Assembly: GCA_900114805.1 (NCBI GenBank)
Contig: FOZN01000001.1
Location: forward strand, 682,001-746,000
Direction of reading: 5' to 3'
DNA: 64,000 nucleotides
DNA from: Agrococcus baldri
Lineage (GTDB): Bacteria; Actinomycetota; Actinomycetes; Actinomycetales; Microbacteriaceae
Below are positions 1 through 11,048 of the stretch, one piece after another; the first letter of the stretch is position 1, and the number at the start of each line of letters is the position of its first letter. A program made the position numbers and the translations under genes. The notes beneath the pieces were generated by a model. It saw only the letters and a program-made list of their open reading frames with translations, was not told the DNA's origin and searched no databases.

Positions 1-1539
1 GCCCAACGCGGCCCCGATGCCACGGGTGAGGGTGGTCTTGCCGGCGCCGAGCGGGCCGATCAGCAGCACGGCGTCGCCCGCGCGCAGCCGCGCGCCGATC
101 GCGAAGCCGAGCGACTCCATCTCGTCGGCGTCGGCGATCGAGCCGGCCAGCTCGACCGCGACACGAGCACCGATCATGCCGGTGAGCTCGGGGGCGGATG
201 CGTGGGCGAGCTCGACCGGGTCGCCCACGCTCGCGAGGCGGTCGCCGATGTCGAGCACGACCTGGTCCATGGCCACCCGCCCGCGGATCGGGTGCGCCTC
301 GCCCGCGAGCACCGCCGGCCGGCCGCTCGCCGAGCGGGTGACGCCGTCGGCGTAGCCGAGGCCGACGAGCGCGAGGGTCGTCTCGCCAGGGGTCACGTAC
401 TCGCCGCCGTAGGAGATGCCGAGCCCCGCCTCGGCGCGCTTGACGCCGATCACCTCGCCCAGCAGCCGCTGGGGCTCGCCGTCGAGGCCGAGCTCGAGCA
501 CTCGGCGCGGCGCGGTGGCGGCGTCCGCGGTGACGGCGGTGCCGGCATCTGCGGCAGCGGCGCTGCCGCGGCGCGCGGCGGCCATCCTGGTGACCGTCTC
601 GTAGCCGATCGTGCCCGCGGCCGCGGCCCACGCATCCGCACTCGGGTCCCCTGTCGCCGGATCGCCCCACAGCACGCCCTCGCCGGTGAGCGCCGGCTCG
701 ATGCGCAGCCGGCACGGGTCGATCGCCACGACGCGAGCAGTCTCCCCGCCGATGCGCACCGGTGCGCCGAGCGCGGGCAGCAGGCCGTCGTCGAGGCCGC
801 AGCTCGCGACGCCGTCGACGAACGCGGCGGTCACCCGCATCGCAGGCACCAGCCCCAGGGAAGCTGCGGCCGCGCCATCGCCACCGGCCGGGCCGTTCGG
901 GTCGATGCCGTACGCGGCCATGCCGATGCGCACCAGGTCGAAGCGGGCCTCGGGCAGCGCCAGCGCGCCCTGCGAGTTCGCGAGGTGCCGCACCTCGAGG
1001 CCCAGCGGCGCCGCCTGCTCGAGCGCGGCCGCGAAGTCGGCGACCTGCGCGAGGTCGGCCTCGCGGCTGCTGCCGGCCAGGTGCGACATGGCGCCGCGGA
1101 TGCGCGCGCCGCCGCGCGCGAGCTCGATCGCGCGGGCGATCGCCCGCGCGCGATCGCCGCGGGCGATGCCGTTGCGGCCCAGGCCCGTGTCGAGCTTCAG
1201 GTGGATGGTGGCGCCCGCGGCAGCCGCGGCCTCCAGCTGCGCGATCGACGAGACCGCCACCTGGATCTCGTGCGCGGCGGCGACCCGGAAGTCGGTGCCC
1301 GCGCCGTGCAGCCAGGCCAGCAGCGGCGCGTCGATGCCGGCGCGGCGCAGCGCCAGCGCCTCCTGCAGGTCGACGACGCCCAGCATCGCCGCACCGCCGT
1401 CGAGCATGGCGGTCGCCGAGCGCAGCGCCCCGTGGCCGTAGCCGTCGGCCTTCACGACGCCGCAGACGGGCACACCGATGATCGCCCGCAGCGCGCGGAC
1501 GTTCGCGGTGATCGCCGCGCTGTCGACGTCGACGCGCAT
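1..1539 (-). CDS. alr: Alanine racemase fused to TsaE-type ATPase (3' end cut by window edge)
   Basis: The frame is open without a stop for 513 codons to the window edge. The N-terminal ~440 residues are a PLP-dependent alanine racemase (L-Ala to D-Ala for peptidoglycan): [10 protein letters not shown] carries the PLP lysine (about K30), and GISYGGEY (catalytic Tyr near residue 376) and [12 protein letters not shown] are present. From about residue 455 the same frame reads as TsaE, the ATPase partner in tRNA t6A synthesis, with Walker [13 protein letters not shown] near residue 498. An internal ATG at 175-177 could also start a separate TsaE. The GTG/ATG start overlaps the acpS stop by one base (TGATG), implying translational coupling. 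Fused Alr-TsaE proteins are known in some Microbacteriaceae, as I recall; the end of the protein is outside the window. Confidence 0.9.
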   Translation of the reverse strand, partial: MRVDVDSAAITANVRALRAIIGVPVCGVVKADGYGHGALRSATAMLDGGAAMLGVVDLQEALALRRAGIDAPLLAWLHGAGTDFRVAAAHEIQVAVSSIAQLEAAAAAGATIHLKLDTGLGRNGIARGDRARAIARAIELARGGARIRGAMSHLAGSSREADLAQVADFAAALEQAAPLGLEVRHLANSQGALALPEARFDLVRIGMAAYGIDPNGPAGGDGAAAASLGLVPAMRVTAAFVDGVASCGLDDGLLPALGAPVRIGGETARVVAIDPCRLRIEPALTGEGVLWGDPATGDPSADAWAAAAGTIGYETVTRMAAARRGSAAAADAGTAVTADAATAPRRVLELGLDGEPQRLLGEVIGVKRAEAGLGISYGGEYVTPGETTLALVGLGYADGVTRSASGRPAVLAGEAHPIRGRVAMDQVVLDIGDRLASVGDPVELAHASAPELTGMIGARVAVELAGSIADADEMESLGFAIGARLRAGDAVLLIGPLGAGKTTLTRGIGAALG

Positions 1540-1904
1540 CAGGACTCCGCGATGACCGTCGCGATGGCGATGCCGGCGTCGTGGCTCATCGACAGGTGCA
1601 GGCGCGCGATGCCGAGCGAGGCGGCGCGCTCCGCGGCGGTGCCGCGCAGCTCGAGCGACGGCTTGCCGTCGGCGGCCTGCAGCACGACGTAGTCGACCCA
1701 GCGGGTGCCGGCGGTGGTGCCGATCGCCTTCTGCGCTGCCTCCTTCGCGGCGAAGCGGGCAGCGAGCGAGTGGATCGAGCGCGGCTGGCCGTCGGCGGTG
1801 AGCTCCTCGGCGTCGAACAGCCGCTCGAGCAGCTTCGGGGTGCGGGTGACGGCGCGCTCGAAGCGCGCCAGGTCGACCACGTCGACGCCCAGGCCCACGA
1901 TCAC
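1539..1904 (-). CDS. acpS: Holo-[acyl-carrier-protein] synthase
   Basis: 121 residues, normal length for AcpS, which transfers 4'-phosphopantetheine from CoA to a serine of acyl carrier protein in the cytoplasm. [11 protein letters not shown] at the N-terminus has the metal-binding Asp, and [11 protein letters not shown] in the middle has the conserved Glu/Lys. It starts with GTG; the upstream Shine-Dalgarno is weak. Its stop overlaps the start of the alr-tsaE gene by one base, and it lies 42 bp downstream of glmS on the same strand, so glmS, acpS and alr may form one transcript. Confidence 0.93.
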   Translation of the reverse strand: MIVGLGVDVVDLARFERAVTRTPKLLERLFDAEELTADGQPRSIHSLAARFAAKEAAQKAIGTTAGTRWVDYVVLQAADGKPSLELRGTAAERAASLGIARLHLSMSHDAGIAIATVIAES

Positions 1905-1946
1905 GGCGCAGCCCCGACGATCATGACGCGACCGACCGCATCCGCA

Positions 1947-3794
<1,848 letters not shown>

Positions 3795-3827
3795 GGCGAC
3801 AATCGTACCGGCGGTAGGCTCGCGCTC
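3795..3827. promoter_or_regulatory. Back-to-back leaderless promoters for glmS and coaA
   Basis: Only 33 bp separate the divergent start codons. On the plus strand TAGGCT (3815-3820) lies 7 nt before the coaA GTG. On the minus strand TACGAT (complement of 3802-3807) lies 7 nt before the glmS ATG. A -10 box at this distance places transcription starts on the start codons themselves. No Shine-Dalgarno is visible for either gene. Confidence 0.75.
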
Positions 3828-4760
3828 GTGTCGCACCCGATCCAGTCGCCGTTCGTCGAGATCGAGCGAGCCGACTGGGCTCGGCTCGCCCCCCGCATGC
3901 CGAACCCGCTCACCGAGGACGAGGTGCGGCGACTGCGCGGCCTCGGCGACCGGCTCGAGCTGCGCGAGGTGGCGGAGGTCTACCTGCCGCTCTCGCGCCT
4001 GGTGAGCCTGTACCAGGAGTCCGCCGCCCGTCTGCACCGGGAGACGCACGCCTACCTGGGCACGGCCGCGCATCCGACCCCCTTCGTCATCGGCGTCGCC
4101 GGCAGCGTCGCGGTGGGCAAGTCGACCACCGCGCGGCTGCTCGAGGAGCTGCTGCGCCGCTGGGAGGGCTCGCCCCGGGTCGAGCTGCTCACCACCGACG
4201 GCTTCCTGCACCCCAACCGGGTGCTCGAGGAGCGCGGGCTGATGGAGCGCAAGGGCTTCCCCGAGTCGTACGACCGGCGGGCGCTGCTGGGCTTCGTCTC
4301 GCGGGTGAAGGCCGGCGAGGCCGAGGTGCGGGCACCGGTCTACTCGCACCTGACCTACGACATCGTGCCCGGCGAGGAGGTCGTGGTGCGCCGGCCCGAC
4401 ATCCTCATCGTCGAGGGCCTCAACGTGCTGCAGCCGCCGCCCGCCGGCTCGCACCTCGCCGTGAGCGACCTGTTCGACTTCTCGATCTACGTGGATGCGC
4501 GCACGAGCGCGATCCGCGAGTGGTACATCGACCGGTTCTGGGCGCTGAAGCAGAGCGCCTTCCAGGACCCGCAGTCGTACTTCCACCGCTTCGCGGACAT
4601 GACGCGCACGCAGGCGCGGATGTATTCGGAGGACGTGTGGGACTCGATCAACGGCCCCAACCTGGTCGAGCACATCCTGCCCACCCGGCCGCGCGCCGAC
4701 CTGGTGCTGCGGAAGGCCGACGACCACACCATCCGCTCGGTGCTGCTGCGCAAGCTCTGA
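3828..4760 (+). CDS. coaA: Type I pantothenate kinase
   Basis: 310 residues, the usual size for CoaA, which phosphorylates pantothenate in the first committed step of coenzyme A synthesis. The P-loop [17 protein letters not shown] is at about residues 90-106, followed by TTDGFLHPN and FDFSIYVDA, all typical of the bacterial type I (PRK-like) enzyme. The GTG at 3828 is chosen from family length and the -10 box 7 nt upstream; the frame itself is open much farther upstream, antisense to glmS. It converges on the EamA gene with a 3-bp gap. Confidence 0.95.
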   Translation: MSHPIQSPFVEIERADWARLAPRMPNPLTEDEVRRLRGLGDRLELREVAEVYLPLSRLVSLYQESAARLHRETHAYLGTAAHPTPFVIGVAGSVAVGKSTTARLLEELLRRWEGSPRVELLTTDGFLHPNRVLEERGLMERKGFPESYDRRALLGFVSRVKAGEAEVRAPVYSHLTYDIVPGEEVVVRRPDILIVEGLNVLQPPPAGSHLAVSDLFDFSIYVDARTSAIREWYIDRFWALKQSAFQDPQSYFHRFADMTRTQARMYSEDVWDSINGPNLVEHILPTRPRADLVLRKADDHTIRSVLLRKL

Positions 4761-4763
4761 GGC

Positions 4764-5717
4764 TCAGGGACTCGGGATGCCCTCGACGATCGCCGGCCCC
4801 CTCGTGGGCCGCGGCCGCCGCACCTGGCCGAACCGCACGAGCAGCACCCCGGCGATGATCGCCGCGGCGCCCACCCACTGCATGCCGGTGGGCAGGATGG
4901 CCAGCAGCAGCGCCGTCCAGAGGATGCCGAACATCGGCTCCGAGTAGCCGACGAAGCTCGCGAGCGTGGCGCCCAGCCGGCGCGCGCCCAGGATGCCCAG
5001 CACGTAGGAGAGCGAGGTCGCGAGCAGGATGAGCATGCCCATGGCCAGCCACCACGGCATCGTCGAGCCCGCGAGCACGACGGGCGCGGCGGTCGCGACG
5101 AAGGGCAGCAGGCCGGTCGCCGAGGCGAGGCCGAGGACGACGGCGCCGACGATCAGCCCGAGGCCCGCGAGCGCGACCGGCGGCAGCTCGGAGTCGGCCT
5201 TCGACGCCGAGGCCCAGTAGCCCGCGTTGCCGACGGCCGCGCCGAGCGCGAGCAGCACGCCCACAGGATGCAGCGCCTCGCCGCCGATCCCCGAGATCAG
5301 GCCGAGGCCGAGCAGCGCGACCGCGGCGCCGGCGAACGTCAGCCCCGCGGGCGCGCGACGCGTCCTGGCCCAGCTGTAGAACACCAGCAGCACCGGCCCG
5401 AGGAACTCGATCAGCAGGGCGAGCGAGGGGTCGATGTAGGCGACGGCGCTGAAGAACGCGAGCTGGCACACCGCGACGGCGAGCACGCCGAGCACCACCA
5501 CCTCCCGCCACGACCGCAGCACCGCATCCCATCTGCCTCGCAGCATCCAGAGGGTCGGCACCAGCAGCACGAGCGCGCCGCCGGCGATGCGCACGAGCGT
5601 GACCGCGCCGGCGCTCCAGCCGCCATCGAGCAGCGCAGACGCGAAGATGCCCGAGAGCGCGAAGGAGGCAGCGCTCGCGAGCGCGAGGGCGAGCCCGACC
5701 GGGCGACGAGATGGCAT
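4764..5717 (-). CDS. EamA/RhtA-family membrane transporter
   Basis: About 317 residues with some ten hydrophobic segments in two repeats of the EamA (DMT superfamily) type, e.g. GLALALASAASFALSGIFAS at the start and GWVGAAAIIAGVLLVRF-like residues at the end. The motif SYVLGILGARRLGATLASFVGYSEPMF-like region (RRLGAT, EPMF) is typical of RhtA amino-acid/metabolite exporters. The inner-membrane substrate cannot be told from sequence. The start is uncertain: ATG at 5717 is chosen, and a TTG at 5738 would add seven residues. Divergent from the CGNR gene. Confidence 0.85.
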   Translation of the reverse strand: MPSRRPVGLALALASAASFALSGIFASALLDGGWSAGAVTLVRIAGGALVLLVPTLWMLRGRWDAVLRSWREVVVLGVLAVAVCQLAFFSAVAYIDPSLALLIEFLGPVLLVFYSWARTRRAPAGLTFAGAAVALLGLGLISGIGGEALHPVGVLLALGAAVGNAGYWASASKADSELPPVALAGLGLIVGAVVLGLASATGLLPFVATAAPVVLAGSTMPWWLAMGMLILLATSLSYVLGILGARRLGATLASFVGYSEPMFGILWTALLLAILPTGMQWVGAAAIIAGVLLVRFGQVRRPRPTRGPAIVEGIPSP

Positions 5718-5742
5718 GACCACCAGCTTGCAGTTCAAGGGC

Positions 5743-5748
5743 TACGAT
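5743..5748 (+). promoter_or_regulatory. Candidate -10 box for the CGNR-protein gene
   Basis: TACGAT on the plus strand lies about 73 nt upstream of the GTG at 5821. No convincing -35 is present at 16-18 nt. The box matches the TANNNT pattern used by other genes of this window. Confidence 0.35.
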
Positions 5749-5820
5749 CGTGCTCACCACGACGGGGCACGGGTGTCACGACCGTGGGCCCTGACAGTCG
5801 TGAGCCTAGAGGAACGCACC

Positions 5821-6366
5821 GTGCCGCTGCACCACCCGCAAGAGCTCATGCACACGCTCGATTTCATTGCCGAGCTCTGCAACCGGCATCGCGAGGGCGC
5901 CCTCGAGACGGCGTCGCAGCTTCGCCGGCTGTGCTCGGAGTGGTCGTTCCCGGGCGCCAGCGGTGCCACGAAGGCGGATGCGGAGGGCACGTGGGCGCAG
6001 CTGCCAACGATCGAGGCGCTCTGGGATGCCGATCGGGACGAGGCCGCCAGGATGGCGAATGCGATCTTCGACGCGAACGAGGCGCGGCCGAGGCTCGTGC
6101 GGCACGGACCCTTCGACTGGCACCTGCACGGCGTGCCACCCGGCGCGCCGCTGCACAGTGCCGTCGCGGTGCACGCCGCGATGGCCTTCGTCGACCTCGT
6201 GCGCACCGACGACACCTCCCGCTGCAAGCGCTGCGGCGACGGGCGGTGCGAGCGGATGTTCTTCGACCAGTCGCGCAACCGCTCCCGGCGCTTCTGCTCG
6301 ACCACCTGCCAGTCGCGCACCAACGTCGCCGCGTTCCGGGCGCGCCACACGGCGCACCTCGGCTAG
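5821..6366 (+). CDS. CGNR zinc-finger protein (ABATE-like), variant motif
   Basis: 181 residues. The N-terminal part (about 1-125) resembles the ABATE stress-associated domain, and the C-terminus is the CGNR-type zinc finger found in putative actinobacterial transcription regulators. The finger reads RCKRCGDGRC, then FFDQSRNRSRRFCS and TTCQSRTN; the usual CGNR tetrad is replaced by CQSR while the cysteines are kept. The GTG at 5821 is preferred because AGAGGAA (5808-5814) is 6 nt upstream; a GTG at 5800 is also in frame. The target genes cannot be predicted. It converges on glmM. Confidence 0.75.
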   Translation: MPLHHPQELMHTLDFIAELCNRHREGALETASQLRRLCSEWSFPGASGATKADAEGTWAQLPTIEALWDADRDEAARMANAIFDANEARPRLVRHGPFDWHLHGVPPGAPLHSAVAVHAAMAFVDLVRTDDTSRCKRCGDGRCERMFFDQSRNRSRRFCSTTCQSRTNVAAFRARHTAHLG

Positions 6367-6373
6367 CCCGTCG

Positions 6374-7726
6374 CTATGCCGAGACGCTCAGCTCGGCGCG
6401 CACCAGGTCGGCGAGCTCGTCGGCGATCGACTGCGCGCGGTGCTGCTCGTTCGCCTCGACCATGACGCGCACGATCTTCTCGGTGCCCGAGGGGCGCAGC
6501 AGCACGCGGCCCTGCTCCCCCAGCTCGGTCTCCGCCTTCGAGACGGCGTCGGCGATCTGCTGATTGCCGCGCAGGCCCAGCCGGTCGACGCCGGTGACGT
6601 TGATGAGCACCTGCGGGTAGACCTGCATCACGCCGGCGAGCTCCTGCAGCGAACGGCCGGTGCGCGCCATCTCCGCGGCGATCTGCAGCCCGGTGAGGAT
6701 GCCGTCGCCGGTGGTGGCGTGCGCCGAGAAGATGATGTGGCCCGACTGCTCGCCGCCGAGCGAGAGGCCGTACTCGCCGAGCGCCTCCAGCACGTAGCGG
6801 TCGCCGACGGCGGTCTGCACGAGCGCGATGCCGTGCTCGTCCATCGCGACCTTCAGGCCGAGGTTCGACATGACGGTCGCCACGAGCGTGTTGTCGGTGA
6901 GCAGCCCGCGGCGCTTGGCCGACAGCGCCAGCAGCGCCATGATCTGGTCGCCGTCGACGACGTTGCCTGCCGCATCGATCGCGAGGCAGCGATCGGCGTC
7001 GCCGTCGTGGGCGATGCCCAGGTCGGCGCCCGATGCGACCACCAGCTCGCGCAGCTGCTCGAGGTGGGTCGAGCCGACCTCGCGGTTGATGTTGATGCCG
7101 TCGGGGTCGTTGCCCATCACGGTCACCGTCGCGCCGGCGTCGGCGAACGCCTGCGGGCTGACGCCGGCGGCCGCGCCGTGCGCGCAGTCGAGCGCGACGT
7201 GGAGGCCCTTGAGGCTCACGTCGAGCGTGCCCAGCAGGTGCACGAGGTAGCGGTCCTCGGCGTCGGCGAAGCGGCGCACGGTGCCCACCTCCGCGCCGAT
7301 GGGGCGCAGCGGGGCGCCGCCGAGCGCGGTCTCGATCTCGTCCTCGACCGCGTCGGGCAGCTTGCGTCCACCGGTGGCGAAGAACTTGATGCCGTTGTCC
7401 GGCGCCGGATTGTGCGACGCCGAGACCATCACGCCGAAGTCGGCGCCGATGCTGGCCACCAGGTAGGCGGCAGCCGGCGTCGGGATGACGCCGGCGTCGA
7501 GCACGTCGATGCCGCTGGAGGCCAGGCCTGCCGAGACGGCCGCGACGATGAACTCACCCGAGACGCGGGGGTCGCGCGCGACGACTGCGACAGGGCGCCG
7601 CCCCTCCTGCCGGGCATGTCGCCCGAGCACGAGTGCGGCGCCCTGTGCAAGCGCCAGCGCCGATTCTGCCGTGATGTCGAGCCCCGCGAGGCCTCGAACT
7701 CCATCCGTGCCGAACAGGCGCGACAT
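6374..7726 (-). CDS. glmM: Phosphoglucosamine mutase
   Basis: 450 residues, full length. It interconverts glucosamine-6-phosphate and glucosamine-1-phosphate for UDP-GlcNAc synthesis. It starts [12 protein letters not shown] as in the family, has the phosphoserine loop [12 protein letters not shown] (Ser about 104), the Mg-binding DGDADRC and the sugar-binding GGEQSGHI, and ends with the phosphate-binding [14 protein letters not shown]. It lies 3 bp after rpsI and is probably cotranscribed with rplM-rpsI. Confidence 0.97.
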   Translation of the reverse strand: MSRLFGTDGVRGLAGLDITAESALALAQGAALVLGRHARQEGRRPVAVVARDPRVSGEFIVAAVSAGLASSGIDVLDAGVIPTPAAAYLVASIGADFGVMVSASHNPAPDNGIKFFATGGRKLPDAVEDEIETALGGAPLRPIGAEVGTVRRFADAEDRYLVHLLGTLDVSLKGLHVALDCAHGAAAGVSPQAFADAGATVTVMGNDPDGININREVGSTHLEQLRELVVASGADLGIAHDGDADRCLAIDAAGNVVDGDQIMALLALSAKRRGLLTDNTLVATVMSNLGLKVAMDEHGIALVQTAVGDRYVLEALGEYGLSLGGEQSGHIIFSAHATTGDGILTGLQIAAEMARTGRSLQELAGVMQVYPQVLINVTGVDRLGLRGNQQIADAVSKAETELGEQGRVLLRPSGTEKIVRVMVEANEQHRAQSIADELADLVRAELSVSA

Positions 7727-7729
7727 GGA

Positions 7730-8209
7730 TCAGCGCTTCGAGTACTGCGGCGCCTTGCGGGCCTTCTTGAGACCGGCCTTCTTGCGCTCGATGACGCGAG
7801 CGTCACGCGAGAGGAAGCCGGCCTTCTTGAGCTCCGGACGGTTGTTCTCGACGTCGATCTCGTTCAGCGCACGAGCGATGCCGAGGCGCAGCGCGCCGGC
7901 CTGGCCCGAGGGGCCGCCGCCCGAGATGCGGGCGATCACGTCGTAGCTGCCCGCGAGCTCGAGGAGCGTGAACGGGTCGTTGATCAGCTGCTGGTGCAGC
8001 TTGTTCGGGAAGTAGTCCTCGAGCGTGCGGCCGTTCACGGTGTACGAGCCGGAGCCGGGGATCAGTCGCACGCGGGCGATTGCCTGCTTGCGACGGCCGA
8101 CGGCCTGGCCGCCGATGTTGACGACGCGAGGAGCCTTGGGAGCCTCAGCTGCCGGCGTCTCGGTCGAGAAGCTCTCAGGAGCCTCGATGGAGTCTGCGAT
8201 CTTCGCCAT
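7730..8209 (-). CDS. rpsI: Ribosomal protein S9
   Basis: 159 residues; the first ~30 (rich in Glu, Ala, Pro) are an extension over the E. coli protein, and the core starts near [13 protein letters not shown]. It ends [11 protein letters not shown], the conserved basic tail that reaches the P-site tRNA. It follows rplM by 20 bp, the usual pairing of L13 and S9. Confidence 0.97.
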   Translation of the reverse strand: MAKIADSIEAPESFSTETPAAEAPKAPRVVNIGGQAVGRRKQAIARVRLIPGSGSYTVNGRTLEDYFPNKLHQQLINDPFTLLELAGSYDVIARISGGGPSGQAGALRLGIARALNEIDVENNRPELKKAGFLSRDARVIERKKAGLKKARKAPQYSKR

Positions 8210-8229
8210 GTCTGGTGTCTCCTCGCGCC

Positions 8230-8676
8230 CTACTGGGCGACCTGGTCGAACGTGTAGGGGGTGGGCTGCTGCGCCGCGTGGGGGTGCTCGGGGCCTGCGT
8301 AGACCTTGAGCTTCTTGATCTGGGCGCGGCCGAGCGAGTTCTTCGGCAGCATGCCGCGGATGGCCTTCTCGACGGTGCGGACCGGGTAGCGGTCGAGCAT
8401 CTCCTCGTAGCCGACCGCGCGGAGGCCGCCCGGGTAGCCGGAGTGGCTGTAGGCGACCTTCTTGGCCAGCTTCTGGCCTGTCAGGGCGACCTTCTCCGCG
8501 TTGACGACGATGACGAAGTCACCCATGTCCATGTGCGGGGCGAAGGTCGGCTTGTGCTTGCCGCGGAGCATGGCGGCTGCGTGGCTGGCCAGACGGCCCA
8601 GCACCACGTCGGTGGCGTCGATGACGATCCAGTTGTGCTGGACGTCCGCCGCCTTGGGCGAATACGTGCGAGTCAT
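8230..8676 (-). CDS. rplM: Ribosomal protein L13
   Basis: 148 residues. It begins [20 protein letters not shown] and has the typical GRLASHAA and MLPKNSLGR motifs. The ATG at 8676 is chosen (not the upstream in-frame start at 8715) from family length and a GTGAGG Shine-Dalgarno 6-8 nt upstream. It is the first gene of the rplM-rpsI-glmM unit. Confidence 0.97.
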   Translation of the reverse strand: MTRTYSPKAADVQHNWIVIDATDVVLGRLASHAAAMLRGKHKPTFAPHMDMGDFVIVVNAEKVALTGQKLAKKVAYSHSGYPGGLRAVGYEEMLDRYPVRTVEKAIRGMLPKNSLGRAQIKKLKVYAGPEHPHAAQQPTPYTFDQVAQ

Positions 8677-8773
8677 TGATGCCTCACTGATCGAATGGAT
8701 GGTCGTGAATCCCACTCCGAGGTGTTCCGGCAGCGATGCTGCGGGAACGATCCGGTGGAGGGCTCATTCGGGA

Positions 8774-8790
8774 GCGCACAGGCTGTGCGC
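8774..8790 (-). other. Hairpin in the rplM leader
   Basis: GCGCACA, loop GGC, TGTGCGC: a perfect 7-bp stem just downstream of the predicted transcription start of rplM-rpsI-glmM. It could serve in L13 autoregulation or mRNA stability; no function is shown by sequence alone. Confidence 0.5.
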
Positions 8791-8801
8791 ACCAAGGATC
8801 G

Positions 8802-8831
8802 AGCATAGTCGCCCGATCCCCCGTCGGTCAA
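8802..8831 (-). promoter_or_regulatory. Promoter of rplM-rpsI-glmM
   Basis: On the minus strand TTGACC (complement of 8826-8831) and TATGCT (complement of 8802-8807) are 18 nt apart, a near-consensus SigA promoter. The predicted start near 8795 gives a leader of about 120 nt. Confidence 0.8.
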
Positions 8832-8833
8832 CC

Positions 8834-10264
8834 TCAGCGGTCGATCGCCGGGTCGTACTCCTCGTCCTCCTCGTGCCAGACGACGTCGACGACCTGCTCG
8901 CTCGTGGTCGACGGCTCGGCGCCGTCCTCGAGCGGCTCGCCCTCGACGGGCTCGTCCACCTCGATGGCGAGGTCTGCGAGCGGGTCGGTGTCAGGGGCGG
9001 ATGCGGTGTGCGAGTCGGGTACGACCACACGGTCCTCCGCGGCCACGGACGGCACCGCGGCCGGCGCGCTCGACGCCGTGGAGGCATCCGCCACCGCATC
9101 GTCGGGGCCGGCGGCCGCCTCGGAGCCCGCAGCGCTCCAGGTGCGCGGGTCCGCGGCGTCGGCGACGTGCATGAGCGACTGCACCTCTGCCATGAAGCCG
9201 TTCAGCTGGGTCTGCTGGTAGCGCAGCGAGCGGGTGCGGTCCTCGGCGTCGCGCAGCACGTCCTTCGTGTGCTTCGTGACCGTGTCGACGATCGACTGCG
9301 AACGCTGCCGGGCCTCATCGAGCATCGAGGACGCTCGGGCCTTCGCGCTCGCCTCGATCTGCGCGGCCTGCGCCTTCGAGAGCTGCTCGTAGGCCTCCGA
9401 CTGCTCGGCCACGTGCTTGGCGTGCGCGAGCGCGGAGGCGACCTTGTCGTTGGCGTCGCTCGTGATGCGCTCGGCGTGGGCGACGGCCTGGCTGTGCAGG
9501 CGCAGGAACTCCTGCTGGGCGTCGTCCTGGCGGCGAGTGATGGCGGCGTCGAGTTCGACCCTGCGCGCCTTGGCTTCTCGCACGATGCGGTCTGCATCGA
9601 GCTTCAGGTCGTCGGTCTCTCGCTGCGCCTGAGCGCGCATCGCCGCGGCGGCACGCTCGGCCTCGCCCAGCAGCACCTGCGCCTCACGGTCGGCCTGCGA
9701 CACCTTCTCGCCGAGTGATCCGAGCTCTGTCTCGATGCGCGCACGGTGCGCGGTCTGCTCGGTCTCGCTGCGGCGGCGCGCGAGTTCGGCCTCGTGCTGC
9801 GCCTCCTGCAGCACCCGGGCTGCCTCTTCCTGGGCTTCCTTGCGGATGCGGTCGCGCTCGGCATTCGCGTCGTCGAGGATGCGCTCGGCCGAGGTCGAGG
9901 CGTTGGTGACGAGCGTCGAGGCCTGATCCTCGGCGACGCGGAGGATCTCGGCGAAGCGCACGCGCGTCTGCCGGCCCTCCTCGCCGTCGCCCTCGGGGGT
10001 GGTGTCGTCGGCGCCCTCCTCGTCGAGCGTCTGCACCTGCTGCGCCAGGCGCAGCATGCGGGCCTCCGCCTGATCGGCGCGCGCGATGGCGGCGTCGAGG
10101 TCCTCGCTCAGGTGCTGCACGCGCGCCTCGGTCGCGAGTGCGGCGGTCTCGCCCTGGCCGCGCAGCTCATCGAGCTCGCCGCGCAGCGATGCCATCGCAG
10201 CATCGACCTGCTCGCGGTCGTAGCCCCGGAAGACCTGATCGAACGCCTGCTGCTGCTCCGCCAT
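8834..10264 (-). CDS. DivIVA-like coiled-coil cytoskeletal protein
   Basis: 476 residues. The N-terminus has the DivIVA-type signature FDQVFRGYDREQVDAAM, followed by a very long Glu/Ala/Arg-rich coiled coil (about 30-360, with one acidic break near 85-105). The tail (about 375-476) is acidic and disordered. This plan matches the polar-growth/filament proteins of actinobacteria (Wag31/DivIVA relatives, Scy/FilP type), which organise growth at the cell pole beneath the membrane. The ATG at 10264 has GAGAGG 6 nt upstream; an in-frame start at 10300 lacks one. It is divergent from the HAD gene. It is not canonical Wag31, which is shorter. Confidence 0.75.
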   Translation of the reverse strand: MAEQQQAFDQVFRGYDREQVDAAMASLRGELDELRGQGETAALATEARVQHLSEDLDAAIARADQAEARMLRLAQQVQTLDEEGADDTTPEGDGEEGRQTRVRFAEILRVAEDQASTLVTNASTSAERILDDANAERDRIRKEAQEEAARVLQEAQHEAELARRRSETEQTAHRARIETELGSLGEKVSQADREAQVLLGEAERAAAAMRAQAQRETDDLKLDADRIVREAKARRVELDAAITRRQDDAQQEFLRLHSQAVAHAERITSDANDKVASALAHAKHVAEQSEAYEQLSKAQAAQIEASAKARASSMLDEARQRSQSIVDTVTKHTKDVLRDAEDRTRSLRYQQTQLNGFMAEVQSLMHVADAADPRTWSAAGSEAAAGPDDAVADASTASSAPAAVPSVAAEDRVVVPDSHTASAPDTDPLADLAIEVDEPVEGEPLEDGAEPSTTSEQVVDVVWHEEDEEYDPAIDR

Positions 10265-10309
10265 GCCGTGCCTCTCGACTCCCGCCGAACGCCTCGGCAA
10301 CCGTGCTCC

Positions 10310-10315
10310 AGTCTA
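10310..10315 (-). promoter_or_regulatory. -10 box of the DivIVA-like gene
   Basis: TAGACT on the minus strand, about 46 nt upstream of the ATG. No clear -35 is seen at the proper distance. Confidence 0.45.
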
Positions 10316-10370
10316 AGCCGCGCGCGAACAGCCGGCGAGCCCGATCAGATACCTGAGATCATGGTGGGAC

Positions 10371-11015
10371 ATGACTCCCAGCGGCATCATCTTCGACCTC
10401 GACGGCACCCTCACCGACTCCAAGCCGGGGCTCCTCGCGAGCCTGCGGCACATGCACGTGTCGGTCGGATGGCAGGTGCCCGGCGAGGCCGAGCTGCTCG
10501 AATGGCTCGGGCCGCCGCTCGTGACCGTGCTCGGCGAGGCGGGCCGGACGCCCGCCGAGATCGAGGCGGCGCTGCTCGCCTTTCGCGCCCGCCAGGCTGC
10601 CGGCGGTCTGGTCGACTCGACGCTCTACCCGGGCGTCGAGGGGCTGATCGCCTCCCTCGACGACGCGGGCCGGCCGCTCGCGGTGGCCACCCACAAGCTG
10701 CAGCCGGATGCCGAGACCGTCATCGACCACTACGCGCTGCGCCACCGCTTCCGCGGGGTGCACGGCCGCGTCGACGGCGAGGTCGGCCACTCGAAGGCGA
10801 GCGTGATCGCGCGCGCTGTCGGCTCCATCGGCCTGCCCGCCGCCGAGCTGGTGATGGTCGGCGACCGCGTCAACGACATCGCTTCGGCGCACGAGCTGGG
10901 CATGCGCTCGATCGGGGTCGCCTACGGCTACGGCGGCCGCGCCGAGCTCGAGGCCGCCGGCGCGACCCGCATCGTCGAGTCGGTCGACGAGCTGGCGCTG
11001 GTGCTCGCGGCCTGA
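10371..11015 (+). CDS. HAD-family hydrolase (phosphoglycolate phosphatase-like)
   Basis: 214 residues. Motif I is FDLDGTLTDS (nucleophilic Asp about residue 9), motif II lies in AVATHKL, motif III Lys in VGHSKASVIARA, and motif IV VGDRVNDIASA binds Mg. A helical cap lies between motifs I and II, as in the Gph/PGMB-like subfamily. The likely activity is a small phosphate-ester phosphatase; the substrate cannot be named. It converges on truA. Confidence 0.85.
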   Translation: MTPSGIIFDLDGTLTDSKPGLLASLRHMHVSVGWQVPGEAELLEWLGPPLVTVLGEAGRTPAEIEAALLAFRARQAAGGLVDSTLYPGVEGLIASLDDAGRPLAVATHKLQPDAETVIDHYALRHRFRGVHGRVDGEVGHSKASVIARAVGSIGLPAAELVMVGDRVNDIASAHELGMRSIGVAYGYGGRAELEAAGATRIVESVDELALVLAA

Positions 11016-11043
11016 CTCCGCCGGCTCGCGCGAAGCGCCGGAG
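11016..11043. terminator. Possible bidirectional terminator between HAD gene and truA
   Basis: CTCCG ... CGGAG ends with a GC-rich, imperfect interior, placed exactly between two convergent stop codons. No T-tract. Confidence 0.35.
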
Positions 11044-11048
11044 AGCGC

